Assembly: GCF_013214175.1 (NCBI RefSeq)
Contig: NZ_JABSPA010000002.1
Location: 682,001-746,000 of the forward strand
Direction of reading: 5' to 3'
Length of the DNA: 64,000 nt
Origin: Colwellia sp.
GTDB taxonomy: Bacteria > Pseudomonadota > Gammaproteobacteria > Enterobacterales > Alteromonadaceae
Below, piece after piece: positions 28,996 through 38,281 of this stretch (its first letter is position 1; each line of letters opens with the position of its first letter). Position numbers and translations under genes: made by a program. Under the pieces are notes generated by a model, which had not been told where the DNA came from, made no database searches, and saw only the letters and a list, made by a program, of their open reading frames with translations.

Positions 28996-29325
28996 ATGAA
29001 CTATGCATTAGCTATACGTCAACTTCGACTTCTAATAAATAAGCGACAAATTCGCCAGAGTGTTTTAACGCTCTTGCTCTTTTGTGCGACTTTTTTTGCG
29101 CATAGTGAGCATTATACTCAAGTAGAGTTTGACGCATTTTCAAATTTTGAACAGCATGACTGTCACTTATGCCAACAAGGCATTGATTCTCCACCGAACT
29201 CTATTGGCCTATACCTAGTATCAACGGGTATAGCCAGTATAATAAAAGTTCGAATTATCAGGGTCGTACTTGCTACCTCTGCATATGTTACCCCGCAGTT
29301 AAGAGCACCGCCAAACTCTCTGTAA
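28996..29325 (+). CDS. Small exported Cys/His protein in the Zur-controlled zinc unit
   Basis: I do not recognise this 109-residue protein with certainty. A basic N-terminus (RQLRLLINKRQIRQ) is followed by a hydrophobic helix (SVLTLLLFCATFFAHS) that could be a signal peptide or anchor. The mature part has a possible metal-binding cluster, HDCHLCQQ, and a second hydrophobic stretch near the C-terminus. It resembles DUF2946-type small proteins that accompany metal TonB receptors. The ATG starts only three bases after the Zur box and has no ribosome binding site; the message may be leaderless, or an in-frame TTG at 28969 may be used. The receptor gene follows after 128 bases. Confidence 0.6.
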   Translation: MNYALAIRQLRLLINKRQIRQSVLTLLLFCATFFAHSEHYTQVEFDAFSNFEQHDCHLCQQGIDSPPNSIGLYLVSTGIASIIKVRIIRVVLATSAYVTPQLRAPPNSL

Positions 29326-29453
29326 TTTTATTATTGTGTCTTTTTATGGTGAAGAGCTTAGTTCAAATAGCTAACTCCTCTCCTAGTTGCCTGTCTGTAA
29401 ATTTTAATTATCAGGCGGCATACATCCCCTAAAAAATTATCGGAAACCCGTTT

Positions 29454-31967
29454 ATGTCATTTTTTGTCTCTCAAAAGAGTATCAATACTCGAGTGAAATC
29501 ACCTGTTAAAAAAATTGTGAAGGCCAGTGTAATATCTACCCTTGGCACCCTGTTATGTTTTAGTCATGTTAGCTTAGCCCAGAGTTTATCTGGGGTTGTA
29601 CTAAATAAACAAGGCCAGCCAATTCATAATGCTATGGTGGCATTAGGTAATAGCTCACAGCAAGTACGTTCCAATAAACAAGGAATATTTAATTTCACCG
29701 ATATTAAACAAGGAAATTTCGAGCTTCATATCAGTGCAAAAAATTACAGTCATAGTAATCAGCAAGTTATTGTCGGTGAAAGTAATATCTCTGGTTTAAA
29801 TATTGTTTTGTCAGCCTCGGTGATGGAAATCATTGATGTGCATGCAACGCCATTACATACCTCTTCAATAGAGTCAGCATTGCCTATAAATGTCCTCAGT
29901 GCCGATGAATTAAAAATGAAACAAGCGTCAACCTTAGGTGAAACACTAAAAAATGAAGTGGGTGTTCACTCTAGTTATTATGGCCCCGTTGCCAGTACTC
30001 CTATCATTAGGGGCTTAAATGGACCTAGGGTACTTATTACCCAAAATGGTTTAGACGTTGGCGATGCATCACGTATTGGTCCTGATCACGCTGTGGCAAC
30101 CGAAACGAGTACGGCTACTCAAATAGAAGTATTACGTGGCCCAGCAACGCTATTTTACGGTAGTGGTGCTATTGGTGGTGTGGTTAATGTGGTTGATGAT
30201 CGTGTACCAACAAGTACTGATGAACAAGTTGACTACTTGTTACAATATAACGATGTTTCCAATGAAAAACAGGCGGCAATCAATATCCAAACGGGTATCG
30301 ATAATATCGCTTTTCATTTAGATGGTTTTTGGCGCGATTCTAAAGATTATAAACTGGCCGGTGAAGCTGATTCTCATGGAGAAGGGCATGATGAAGGTCA
30401 TGACGAAGAACATCATACAGCGGATGCTGAGCATGAAGAGCACGGCAAGGACCGCTTAGAAAATAGTGCCTCTACTGCCAGTGGTGCCACCTTTGGTTCA
30501 AGTTACTTACTTGATAATGGCTTTATCGGCTTTTCCTATGGCTTTATGAATAGAGAATACGGAATTCCAGGACATAGCCATGGTGAAGAGCATGCTCCGC
30601 ATTTAACCACTAGCCTTGATGTAGATGAAGGTGTCTATGCCAAAATGCAGCAAGATAGGTGGCAAGTGCTGGGCGAGTATAATTTTGAACAAAGCTTTAT
30701 TAGTAAAGTCGGTACAAAATTTTCCTACAGTGATTATCAACATCAAGAAATTGAGTCGGGCTTGGTTGGCACAACTTTTACCAATAAAAGTACTGAAGCG
30801 CGTGTTGACCTTTTCCATCACGACTTTTCCGGTTGGCAAGGTGCGTGGACATTACATTATAAATCATCAGATTTTAAAGCAATGGGGGAGGAGGCTTTCT
30901 CGCCGCCAGCTAAGTCGGAAATGTTCGCTGCTGCATGGTTAGAAGAGAAACACTTTGGTCCGGTCTTATTGCAATTGGGCGCTAGAATTGAGCAAGTTAC
31001 TATAGATGCCGATGATAGCTTAATTGGTTTTGAAGATTCTCACCAGGGTCAGCATTCTGAGCCATCAGGTCATGATCATCATGAAACCTTAATATCATTC
31101 GAGCAGCAATCATTTACCCCCATTAGTGCTTCAGCAGGTTTAGTATGGGATTACCAACCCGGGTATAATTTAGGGCTGTCAGTGGCTTTCTCACAACGTG
31201 CGGCCACTTCGGGAGAATTATTTTCTTTTGGTCCACATATAGGCACCAATACCTTTGAAGTAGGCGCAATGTTTGATGTTCATCAACACGGTGATGAAAT
31301 TCATATCGAGTTAGCTGAGCAAGGGCCTAGCGTCGAAACATCACTGAACCTAGATGTGACTTTACGAAAATTTAAAGGTGACTTTGGCTATGTTGTTAGT
31401 GCCTTTTATAATCGCATTGACGATTATTATTACCAACAAGATACCGGCTTATTTTTTGTCGAAGATCACACCCATGGTCATGCAGATGAACATGAGAATG
31501 AAGGTGGCTTACCTATCTTAGTTTATCAACAAGCTGATGTTGAAATGTATGGCGCTGAAGCTGAATTTGTTTATCAAGTGTCATCGGCAGTTAAAACCAG
31601 CTTATTTGCCGACTATATTCGAGCTAAACTGATTGATAATAACGAGGACGGTAATCTACCACGTATCCCACCAATGAGAATTGGCGCTATTGTCAATTAC
31701 CAAGCTGATAGCTTTGATAGTGAACTGAGTTTTAGTCATTACTTTGAACAAACGGATATTGCCGAGCTAGAAACTACCACGGATAGTTATACCATGGTTG
31801 ACGCGCATCTTAATTATTACCTTGCAGGCGTTGGTGATGATTTAACCTTGTATATGAAAGGGCAAAACCTAACCAATGTACATGCGCGAGTGCATTCATC
31901 TTTTCTAAAAGAGGTAGCGCCATTACCTGGACGTAACTTTAGTGTTGGTATTCGTGGTAGTTTTTAA
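29454..31967 (+). CDS. His-rich TonB-dependent receptor, probable zinc receptor (ZnuD-like)
   Basis: This 837-residue outer membrane receptor has a signal peptide (about 1-43, ending SLAQ), a CarboxypepD_reg-like domain (about 45-125), a plug domain with TPIIRGLNGPRVLI and IEVLRGPATLFYGSGAIGGVVNV, and a long beta barrel ending in the aromatic strand ...FSVGIRGSF. Histidine- and acid-rich loops occur at about residues 307-332, 530-545 and 670-685. These are hallmarks of zinc receptors such as ZnuD. The upstream Zur box supports zinc as substrate and zinc starvation as the inducing condition. A strong terminator follows. Other divalent metals remain possible. Confidence 0.88.
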   Translation: MSFFVSQKSINTRVKSPVKKIVKASVISTLGTLLCFSHVSLAQSLSGVVLNKQGQPIHNAMVALGNSSQQVRSNKQGIFNFTDIKQGNFELHISAKNYSHSNQQVIVGESNISGLNIVLSASVMEIIDVHATPLHTSSIESALPINVLSADELKMKQASTLGETLKNEVGVHSSYYGPVASTPIIRGLNGPRVLITQNGLDVGDASRIGPDHAVATETSTATQIEVLRGPATLFYGSGAIGGVVNVVDDRVPTSTDEQVDYLLQYNDVSNEKQAAINIQTGIDNIAFHLDGFWRDSKDYKLAGEADSHGEGHDEGHDEEHHTADAEHEEHGKDRLENSASTASGATFGSSYLLDNGFIGFSYGFMNREYGIPGHSHGEEHAPHLTTSLDVDEGVYAKMQQDRWQVLGEYNFEQSFISKVGTKFSYSDYQHQEIESGLVGTTFTNKSTEARVDLFHHDFSGWQGAWTLHYKSSDFKAMGEEAFSPPAKSEMFAAAWLEEKHFGPVLLQLGARIEQVTIDADDSLIGFEDSHQGQHSEPSGHDHHETLISFEQQSFTPISASAGLVWDYQPGYNLGLSVAFSQRAATSGELFSFGPHIGTNTFEVGAMFDVHQHGDEIHIELAEQGPSVETSLNLDVTLRKFKGDFGYVVSAFYNRIDDYYYQQDTGLFFVEDHTHGHADEHENEGGLPILVYQQADVEMYGAEAEFVYQVSSAVKTSLFADYIRAKLIDNNEDGNLPRIPPMRIGAIVNYQADSFDSELSFSHYFEQTDIAELETTTDSYTMVDAHLNYYLAGVGDDLTLYMKGQNLTNVHARVHSSFLKEVAPLPGRNFSVGIRGSF

Positions 31968-32064
31968 GGTTTATTAATACCGAGCCACTTACGTTAATAA
32001 AGTTGTTGGTTCGGCTATTATCAGGATAGCTAAGTGTCAACCTTATTTAGGACGAGTCAAGTAT

Positions 32065-32102
32065 AAAAAAAGAGGCTATAACATTGTTATAGCCTCTTTT
32101 TT
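32065..32102. terminator. Bidirectional terminator between the TonB receptor and cvfB
   Basis: A GC-containing stem AGAGGCTATAAC/GTTATAGCCTCT with a 3-base loop is flanked by A and T runs, giving good termination on both strands. Confidence 0.93.
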
Positions 32103-32121
32103 ATTTGATTTTTTTACCTGT

Positions 32122-32157
32122 ACAACAAGATCACAAACTTAATGAAACTGGCATTAA
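32122..32157. repeat. Solo end of the interspersed palindromic element
   Basis: These 36 bases, from ACAACAAGATCACAAACT onward, match the right end of the element at 17822-17980 (positions 17948-17983) at about 32 of 36 positions. The rest of the element is absent. The last bases overlap the stop codon of cvfB on the minus strand. Confidence 0.7.
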
Positions 32158-33008
32158 ACTAACTTTATGCCATCTTTGATAATAGTAATCTTACCTTTTT
32201 TCAATAGGTTTCCGACTGTCGCTTTAAAGGTTTTTTTACTCACCCCTAACGTTCTTTGAATCAACTCTGGCGAACTTTTATCATGTAGTGGGCTAATACC
32301 ACCACGGTCAGCAATATGTGCTAACAACTTCTCAGAAAAATCATTAACCTTATTTTTACTACCACGGGTTAAAATAAGATCTAAACGGCCATCTTCACGA
32401 ACTTGTTTAATATAACCGGTGATTTTTTTGCCAACTCTAAGATGTTGAAAAATTTCATTATCGTAAAGTAAACCCCAATGTAGATCGTTAACAATAGCTT
32501 TGAAACCCAAATCTGTTTTACCACCAATAGTTAAGTTTACTTTATCACCTTGTTGGTATTCTGCCGGCCATATATCAATAAACTTATCTAACTTACTTGA
32601 GGCGGCTATACGGTCTGTGAGTTGGTCAAGAAAAACTCTGACTAAGTAATATTTACCCACTTCCATTGCGGTGTGTTGCTGGTTGTAAGGCACCAATAAA
32701 TCCTTAGGCAAGCCCCAATCAAGAAAAGCGCCCATTTTATTGACTTCAATAACTTTCAAAGAAACAAATTCGCCCACCTGCGCTAAAGGTGTTTCCGTGG
32801 TAGCAATCAATCGATCTGCAGAATCGCGGTAAATAAACACGGCAAGAGTATCTTCGACTTGGCATGACTCTGGTACATAACGTTTAGGTAATAGGATTTC
32901 ACCTAAGTCACCCGCATCTAAGTAAGCGCCATTGTCTGCCATGGCAACAACATTTAGTTGATTGTATTTACCAATGGTGGCTTGCGTGGTTATTTGTGGG
33001 TTTGTCAT
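32154..33008 (-). CDS. CvfB/YitL-family S1 RNA-binding protein
   Basis: This 284-residue protein has three S1-like RNA-binding segments (about 8-65, 68-140, 145-215) and a C-terminal winged helix (about 225-282, with TLGVSKKTFKATVGNLLKKGKI). This layout is that of CvfB (conserved virulence factor B, YitL), an RNA-binding regulator in Firmicutes and a common protein of unknown role in Gammaproteobacteria. The ATG has no Shine-Dalgarno sequence; its leader instead ends with CACCTCC, the anti-Shine-Dalgarno sequence itself. The stop codon lies in the end of a repeat remnant. Confidence 0.85.
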   Translation of the reverse strand: MTNPQITTQATIGKYNQLNVVAMADNGAYLDAGDLGEILLPKRYVPESCQVEDTLAVFIYRDSADRLIATTETPLAQVGEFVSLKVIEVNKMGAFLDWGLPKDLLVPYNQQHTAMEVGKYYLVRVFLDQLTDRIAASSKLDKFIDIWPAEYQQGDKVNLTIGGKTDLGFKAIVNDLHWGLLYDNEIFQHLRVGKKITGYIKQVREDGRLDLILTRGSKNKVNDFSEKLLAHIADRGGISPLHDKSSPELIQRTLGVSKKTFKATVGNLLKKGKITIIKDGIKLV

Positions 33009-33440
33009 GGGAGGTGCCGTGGAGAGAATTTGTCATATTGTAACGCATTCACAGGGGTATACCCAATGATTTCAATATTGCTTATGGTTTCGGCATAAGT
33101 GGTGATTTTGTCGATGCTAATGCATAAATAACTAAAGAAATGGTGAAATAGACTAAAACAGAAATAATTTTATTTTGCTGTGAATTTAGATGTTATATAT
33201 TGTCCGCCATAAAATAATCTGTAACTCTTTGGAAGTAAGGGGTTTTAATTGTTATCGCTAAGCTTTTAATGTGCAAATTTAGTACCTGGCGTGGATTTTG
33301 TAATACCGAGTTACATCTTTGTTAATAACCGTAATCAATAATTGGTTATTCTAGCAGGATAAAATAAATATAAATTTGCCAGCAAGAAAGCGCTAGAGCA
33401 AATAAAAAACATTAAACTTTTAGAGAGAAAGGGATTAAAA
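33009..33440. other. Divergent intergenic region between cvfB and the RND operon
   Basis: These 432 bases must hold two divergent promoters. An inverted pair AATAACC (33324-33330) and GGTTATT (33344-33350) lies about 95 bases before the RND adaptor and could be an operator. A short palindrome GGGTATACCC occurs at 33055-33064. No gene is evident. Confidence 0.45.
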
Positions 33441-34673
33441 GTGGCCACTAAAAAACAAATTATTATACCAATAGTTATCTTAGTTACCGGCATTGCCGTA
33501 ATGGTGGGCTTTTCTAGTATGAAAAAGCCACCGGAAGAAAAAGAGAAAGTAGATAATACACCTATCGTTGCCGTGGAAAATATATCCGTGGCACCAATGA
33601 CCCTAGAAGTAAATTCTTACGGCATGGTCAAACCTAAATATGAAACACAATTGGTCGCTCAGGTTAATGGTGAAATTGTTGAGCTGAGTGATATCTTTGT
33701 TCGCGGAGGCTTTGTCAAAAAAGATCAGTTATTAGCACGTATTGATCCCAGTGATTATCATGCTGCGCTGATTGATGCCCAAGCCTCAATGGCTTCGGCA
33801 CGAGCGGCATTAGAAACTGAGCTTGCCCAAGGTAAAGTAGCTGAGCGTGAGTGGAGACAAATTGAAAATAGCTCACCAACAGAGCTAAGTTTACGTAAAC
33901 CACAACTAGCGCAAGAACTAGCACGGGTGAAAGCTGCGCAAGCTTCAGTTTTACGTGCCGAACGCAATTTAGAACGCACCGAAATTCGCGCACCTTATGA
34001 TGCCATGATTGACAGTCGTAATGTTGGCTTAGGCTCCTTTGTAAGTGTTGGTAGTAAAATTGGTCATGTATTGGGCACTGCAATTGCAGAGATTCGCTTG
34101 CCCGTGGCAGATAATCAATTAGCCTTTTTAGTTAAAACAAAGTCCACTAAAGCAGGCGTTAATGCCCAAGTTAACCTTATTGGCACTTATGCTGGCCAGG
34201 ACACGCTATGGCAAGCAAAAATAGCGCGCAGTGAAGGTGTTATTGATAGCACAAGCCGTATGAGTTATTTAGTGGCTGAAATTAACGACCCTTATCGATT
34301 AAAAAAATCAAGTGATAGCAGCGCTGCACCATTACGTTTTGGTAGTTATGTTAATGCTAAAATTATGGGTTATGACATCAGCAAAGCAAGCTTAGTGCCG
34401 CGCTATTTAGTGGTTAATGGTAAAGTCGCTATCTTAGATAGTGAGTCAAAATTACATTATGCTGCCATTGATATTGTTCGTCAGCAAGGCAGCCATGTTG
34501 TTGTTGCTAACGGTTTAGCTGATGGTGATCAACTGATTGTTTCTGCACTTGATTATCCTGTTGATGGTATGCAGCTAGCCTTAATAAGTGATGAAAAGCA
34601 ACTGGAAGAAAAAGAGCTTGAAGCTGAGCAAAGTGAAACTCAAATGGCAAGTAACAAAGAGTCAGGAGAATAG
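33441..34673 (+). CDS. RND efflux periplasmic adaptor (membrane fusion protein)
   Basis: This 410-residue HlyD/MFP-family protein has an N-terminal membrane anchor (about 7-25), a lipoyl-like half motif (VAQVNGEIVELSDIFVRGGFVKKDQLLARID), a helical hairpin (about 100-170), the second lipoyl half with RAPYDAMIDSRNVGLGSFV, a beta barrel and a membrane-proximal domain. It bridges the inner membrane pump to an outer membrane channel. The start is GTG with AAAGGGA upstream. The pump gene follows two bases after the stop, so they form an operon. No outer membrane factor or regulator gene is adjacent. Substrate unknown. Confidence 0.93.
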   Translation: MATKKQIIIPIVILVTGIAVMVGFSSMKKPPEEKEKVDNTPIVAVENISVAPMTLEVNSYGMVKPKYETQLVAQVNGEIVELSDIFVRGGFVKKDQLLARIDPSDYHAALIDAQASMASARAALETELAQGKVAEREWRQIENSSPTELSLRKPQLAQELARVKAAQASVLRAERNLERTEIRAPYDAMIDSRNVGLGSFVSVGSKIGHVLGTAIAEIRLPVADNQLAFLVKTKSTKAGVNAQVNLIGTYAGQDTLWQAKIARSEGVIDSTSRMSYLVAEINDPYRLKKSSDSSAAPLRFGSYVNAKIMGYDISKASLVPRYLVVNGKVAILDSESKLHYAAIDIVRQQGSHVVVANGLADGDQLIVSALDYPVDGMQLALISDEKQLEEKELEAEQSETQMASNKESGE

Positions 34674-34675
34674 TA

Positions 34676-37600
34676 ATGAGCTCTGATGACCAAACTAATG
34701 AACAAAGAAGTAATGAGCAAAATGATAGCGAAAACTTGAATCGACCTCATGATGATATAGATACCCATAAAGGCATTATTGCCTGGTTTGCTCGTAATAG
34801 TATTGCTGCCAACCTACTTATGTTTTTTATTTTGATTGGTGGCAGCTTAACGGCACTGACCATTAATAAACAAATGTTTCCGCAGTTAGAATTTAACTGG
34901 ATTTCATATGCCGCACCTTATCCAGGAGCCGCACCACAAGAGGTTGAAGAAGGCATTACCATTAAGGTCGAAGAGGCGCTGAAATCAGTGCAAGGTCTTA
35001 AGCGAGTGATAACTTATTCTAACCGAAATTACTCCAACGGTTGGTTTGAAGTTGAGCTTGATTATGATCCGCAAGTTGTACTGGAGGAGGTAAAATCAGC
35101 CATTGACGCGATTCCAAGTTTTCCAGACGGTATGGAACGAATCAAGGTGGAACGAGAGAAGTTCCGTCAAGAAGTAATGTATATTTCACTCTATGGTGAT
35201 TTAACCAATGGTGAGTTAAAAGAGCTTGGTCGTAAAATTCATAATGAAATACAGCAACTACCTGGCATCAGTATTTCTGAATTATACAGTGGCTTAGACT
35301 ATGAAATATCGATTGAAGTCAGTAAAGATAAATTACGTGAATACGGCTTAAGTTTCCGCGATGTCGCTAACTCAGTACGTAGTTTTTCCCGCAATATGTC
35401 GGCGGGACAGATACGCGCAGCTAATGGCTATATCAACTTACGGGTGGAAAACCAAGCCTATCGTGGCCATGAGTTTGCACAAATTCCTGTTATTACCCTC
35501 GAAGATGGCAGCAAAGTACTACTTGGTGAGCTTGCTACCATTAATGATGGTTTCCAGGAAGGTTTACAATATTCCAAATTTAATGGTGAAAACTCCATCA
35601 CTATTTTTATCGGCGCTTCAGCGAATCAAAGTATTACGGATATTGCCGATATTATGAATCGCTATGTTGAAGATAAAGCCTCTATTTTACCGCAAGGAGT
35701 TAAGCTAGAAACTTGGGTTGATATGACTTATTACCTCAATGGCCGTTTGAATATGATGCTCGACAACATGAAAAGTGGTGCGGTATTAGTATTCTTGATG
35801 TTAGCGCTATTTTTACGGGTGCGCCTAGCCTTCTGGGTAATGATGGGCTTGCCTGTTTGTTTCTTAGGCACGTTATTATTTATGCCGATGGAATTTATCG
35901 GTGTCAGTATCAACGTTATTAGTTTGTTTGCCTTTATATTGGTGCTGGGTATTGTTGTTGATGATGCCATCGTTATGGGGGAAAGTGCCCACGATGAAAT
36001 TGAAGAGCACGGTCACACTACTGACAATGTAATTCGCGGTGTTAAACGTGTCGCTATGCCTGCCACTTTTGGTGTACTAACTACTATTGCGGTATTTTTA
36101 CCCTTCCTCTTTGGTGAAGGTCCGTCCGCTGCTTTTGGTAAAGCCATTGGTGGAGTGGTGGTTTTATGTCTAATATTCTCACTCATTGAATCAAAACTTA
36201 TTTTACCGGCGCATTTGGTTAAAATGAAGGTGAAAAAGTTTAATCCTAGAAACCCGCTGGATAGACTTAGGGCCTGGATTGATACTAAGTTAAAAAACTT
36301 TATTGAAAATGTATATCGTCCGGCTTTAATAAGGTTTATTGAATATCGCTATGCGGTGCTGATGTTTTTTATTAGCTTGATGTTAATAAGTGCCGGTTTA
36401 TTTGGTGGTGGTTTAGTTCGCTATGTTGGCCAACCTAAAATCCCTCATGATTTCCCTCGTATCTCTGTAGAAATGAACATAGATGCTTCGGAAAAAGCCA
36501 CCTTAAATACCCTACTCAGCATTGAAAGTATTATTCATAAAATTGATAAAGATATTGAAGCTGAATATGGCAGTTCAATGATCTCTGATATGCAAGTTGA
36601 TTTGCGTAGCAGAACTAACGGTCAAGTGATGGTTAAGCTAGTTATTCCAAAAGAAAGAGCTATCAACACTTTTGAACTGGCCGATCTCTGGCGTAAGGCA
36701 ATTCCTAATTACCCAGGTGTTAAATCGCTAACCATTAGTGATAATTTGTTTGGCGGTGGCCGAGATGATGGTGATATTGCCTTTAGACTGGAAAGTCAGG
36801 ACGATGCTCAGTTACTGGCGGCAGCGCAAGAACTTAAACTGAAACTTAATTCACTTAAAGGTGTCGGTGATGTTAATGACTCTCGCCAAACCAGTGCTAA
36901 GGAAGTGCAGTTCTCATTAAAGCCCTTGGCCTATAGTTTAGGTTTAACGTTGGAAGATATTGCCTCACAAGTCAGCTATAGCTTTTATGGCTTAGAAGCG
37001 CAGCGTATTTTACGCGATAGTGAAGAAGTTAAAGTGATGGTACGTTATCCGCTTGAACAACGTAGCAGTGTTGGCCATGTTGATGATGTCATGATCCAAG
37101 CACCTAACGGCGCGGAATTGCCTTTATCTGAGCTTGCTGTAATTAAATTAACCGATGGTGTTACGCGTATTCGTCGTGAAGATGGTAACCGCACTATTAA
37201 TGTCTGGGCCAGTGTTGATGCCGAACAAGTTGAGCCCTTTAAAGTGGCTAAAGATATCCGTGATAATTTTGTGCCACAGTTATTGCGTAAATACCCATTG
37301 GTGAAAAGTGAAGTGTCTGGACGTATTCAGGAAGAAATGGATGGTGCCGCGGAGCAGTTCCGTGACCTAATGATTTCAATCATGATTATATTTTCACTGT
37401 TGGCTATTCCATTAAAGTCTTACTCACAAGCAATGATGATTTTGACCGTTATCCCTTTTGGTGTCATTGGTGCGGTATTCGGTCACCTGATATTAGGCTT
37501 GGACTTAAGTGTGTTATCCATGTTTGGTATTGCGGCGGCATCGGGCGTGGTAGTCAATGACTCTTTGGTGATGGTGGATTTTGTCAATAAGGCCAGGCAG

Positions 37601-37915
37601 CGTGGTGAGAGCTTAAAAGATGCAGTAATACATGCGGGCACCAAGCGTTTTCGCGCCATCATGTTAACGTCAATTACTACTTTTATTGGCCTAGTACCTA
37701 TTATTTTCTTTGAAACCAGTGCTCAGGCGCAAATAGTGATCCCCATGGCGGTATCACTGTCGTTTGGTGTGTTATTTGCCACTATAGTCACCTTAGTGTT
37801 TATTCCTAGCCTTTACTTGATCATTGAAGATATACGTATGCTGTCAAGACGCACTATCAACGCCATTAAACGCATGTTATTTGGTACGGATGCTGCGGAT
37901 ACAACTAAAGCTTAA
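34676..37915 (+). CDS. RND efflux transporter permease (AcrB/HAE family)
   Basis: This 1079-residue proton-driven pump has the expected two repeats of one membrane helix, a large periplasmic domain and five further helices. TM4 contains the proton-relay aspartates in LGIVVDDAIVMGESAHDEI; the second half has the matching GIAAASGVVVNDSLVMVDF. The N-terminus carries an unusual hydrophilic extension of about 33 residues rich in N, E and D before the first helix. GGAG precedes the ATG and overlaps the end of the adaptor gene. It resembles the generic MdtB/AcrB-like marine pumps; substrate cannot be told. A terminator follows. Confidence 0.95.
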   Translation: MSSDDQTNEQRSNEQNDSENLNRPHDDIDTHKGIIAWFARNSIAANLLMFFILIGGSLTALTINKQMFPQLEFNWISYAAPYPGAAPQEVEEGITIKVEEALKSVQGLKRVITYSNRNYSNGWFEVELDYDPQVVLEEVKSAIDAIPSFPDGMERIKVEREKFRQEVMYISLYGDLTNGELKELGRKIHNEIQQLPGISISELYSGLDYEISIEVSKDKLREYGLSFRDVANSVRSFSRNMSAGQIRAANGYINLRVENQAYRGHEFAQIPVITLEDGSKVLLGELATINDGFQEGLQYSKFNGENSITIFIGASANQSITDIADIMNRYVEDKASILPQGVKLETWVDMTYYLNGRLNMMLDNMKSGAVLVFLMLALFLRVRLAFWVMMGLPVCFLGTLLFMPMEFIGVSINVISLFAFILVLGIVVDDAIVMGESAHDEIEEHGHTTDNVIRGVKRVAMPATFGVLTTIAVFLPFLFGEGPSAAFGKAIGGVVVLCLIFSLIESKLILPAHLVKMKVKKFNPRNPLDRLRAWIDTKLKNFIENVYRPALIRFIEYRYAVLMFFISLMLISAGLFGGGLVRYVGQPKIPHDFPRISVEMNIDASEKATLNTLLSIESIIHKIDKDIEAEYGSSMISDMQVDLRSRTNGQVMVKLVIPKERAINTFELADLWRKAIPNYPGVKSLTISDNLFGGGRDDGDIAFRLESQDDAQLLAAAQELKLKLNSLKGVGDVNDSRQTSAKEVQFSLKPLAYSLGLTLEDIASQVSYSFYGLEAQRILRDSEEVKVMVRYPLEQRSSVGHVDDVMIQAPNGAELPLSELAVIKLTDGVTRIRREDGNRTINVWASVDAEQVEPFKVAKDIRDNFVPQLLRKYPLVKSEVSGRIQEEMDGAAEQFRDLMISIMIIFSLLAIPLKSYSQAMMILTVIPFGVIGAVFGHLILGLDLSVLSMFGIAAASGVVVNDSLVMVDFVNKARQRGESLKDAVIHAGTKRFRAIMLTSITTFIGLVPIIFFETSAQAQIVIPMAVSLSFGVLFATIVTLVFIPSLYLIIEDIRMLSRRTINAIKRMLFGTDAADTTKA

Positions 37916-38281
37916 GGCAGCTAAGTTAACTTAGCTCAGTTAAGCCAGCGCCGTTTAATCGGCAGGCAATAATCATTTAGTGAAAACCACCGCTTCGTCG
38001 GTGGTTTTTTATTGCCCTGTTAATGGCATTATTTGGCGAACACTAGGCTAGTCAAAAGGAAGATAGCTAGGTAAGCTAAAAATTAAGCCATTGGCTAGTA
38101 AAGATATTGTGCGCTATAAATTGGCTATGTTATTTATATTGCGGCAATACTTTGGTTAAAGCTGTTTATCATAGGATGTTTTTTAAGGGAAATTAATGCT
38201 ATAACTAATGACCTTTAATACTGCTAAGAAATGCCCTCTTAATACTGCTAATAAAATGCATCAGCACATAATAGCGAAAAG
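37916..38281. other. Intergenic region between the RND operon and the TPR kinase
   Basis: It holds the RND operon terminator at 37983-38010 and then about 270 bases upstream of the TPR kinase, in which I see a repeated AATACTGCTAA motif (38217-38244) but no clear promoter or gene. Confidence 0.5.
37983..38010 (+). terminator. Intrinsic terminator of the RND operon
   Basis: AAAACCACCG and CGGTGGTTTT form a perfect 10-base-pair stem with a CTTCGT loop, followed by T residues. Confidence 0.92.
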
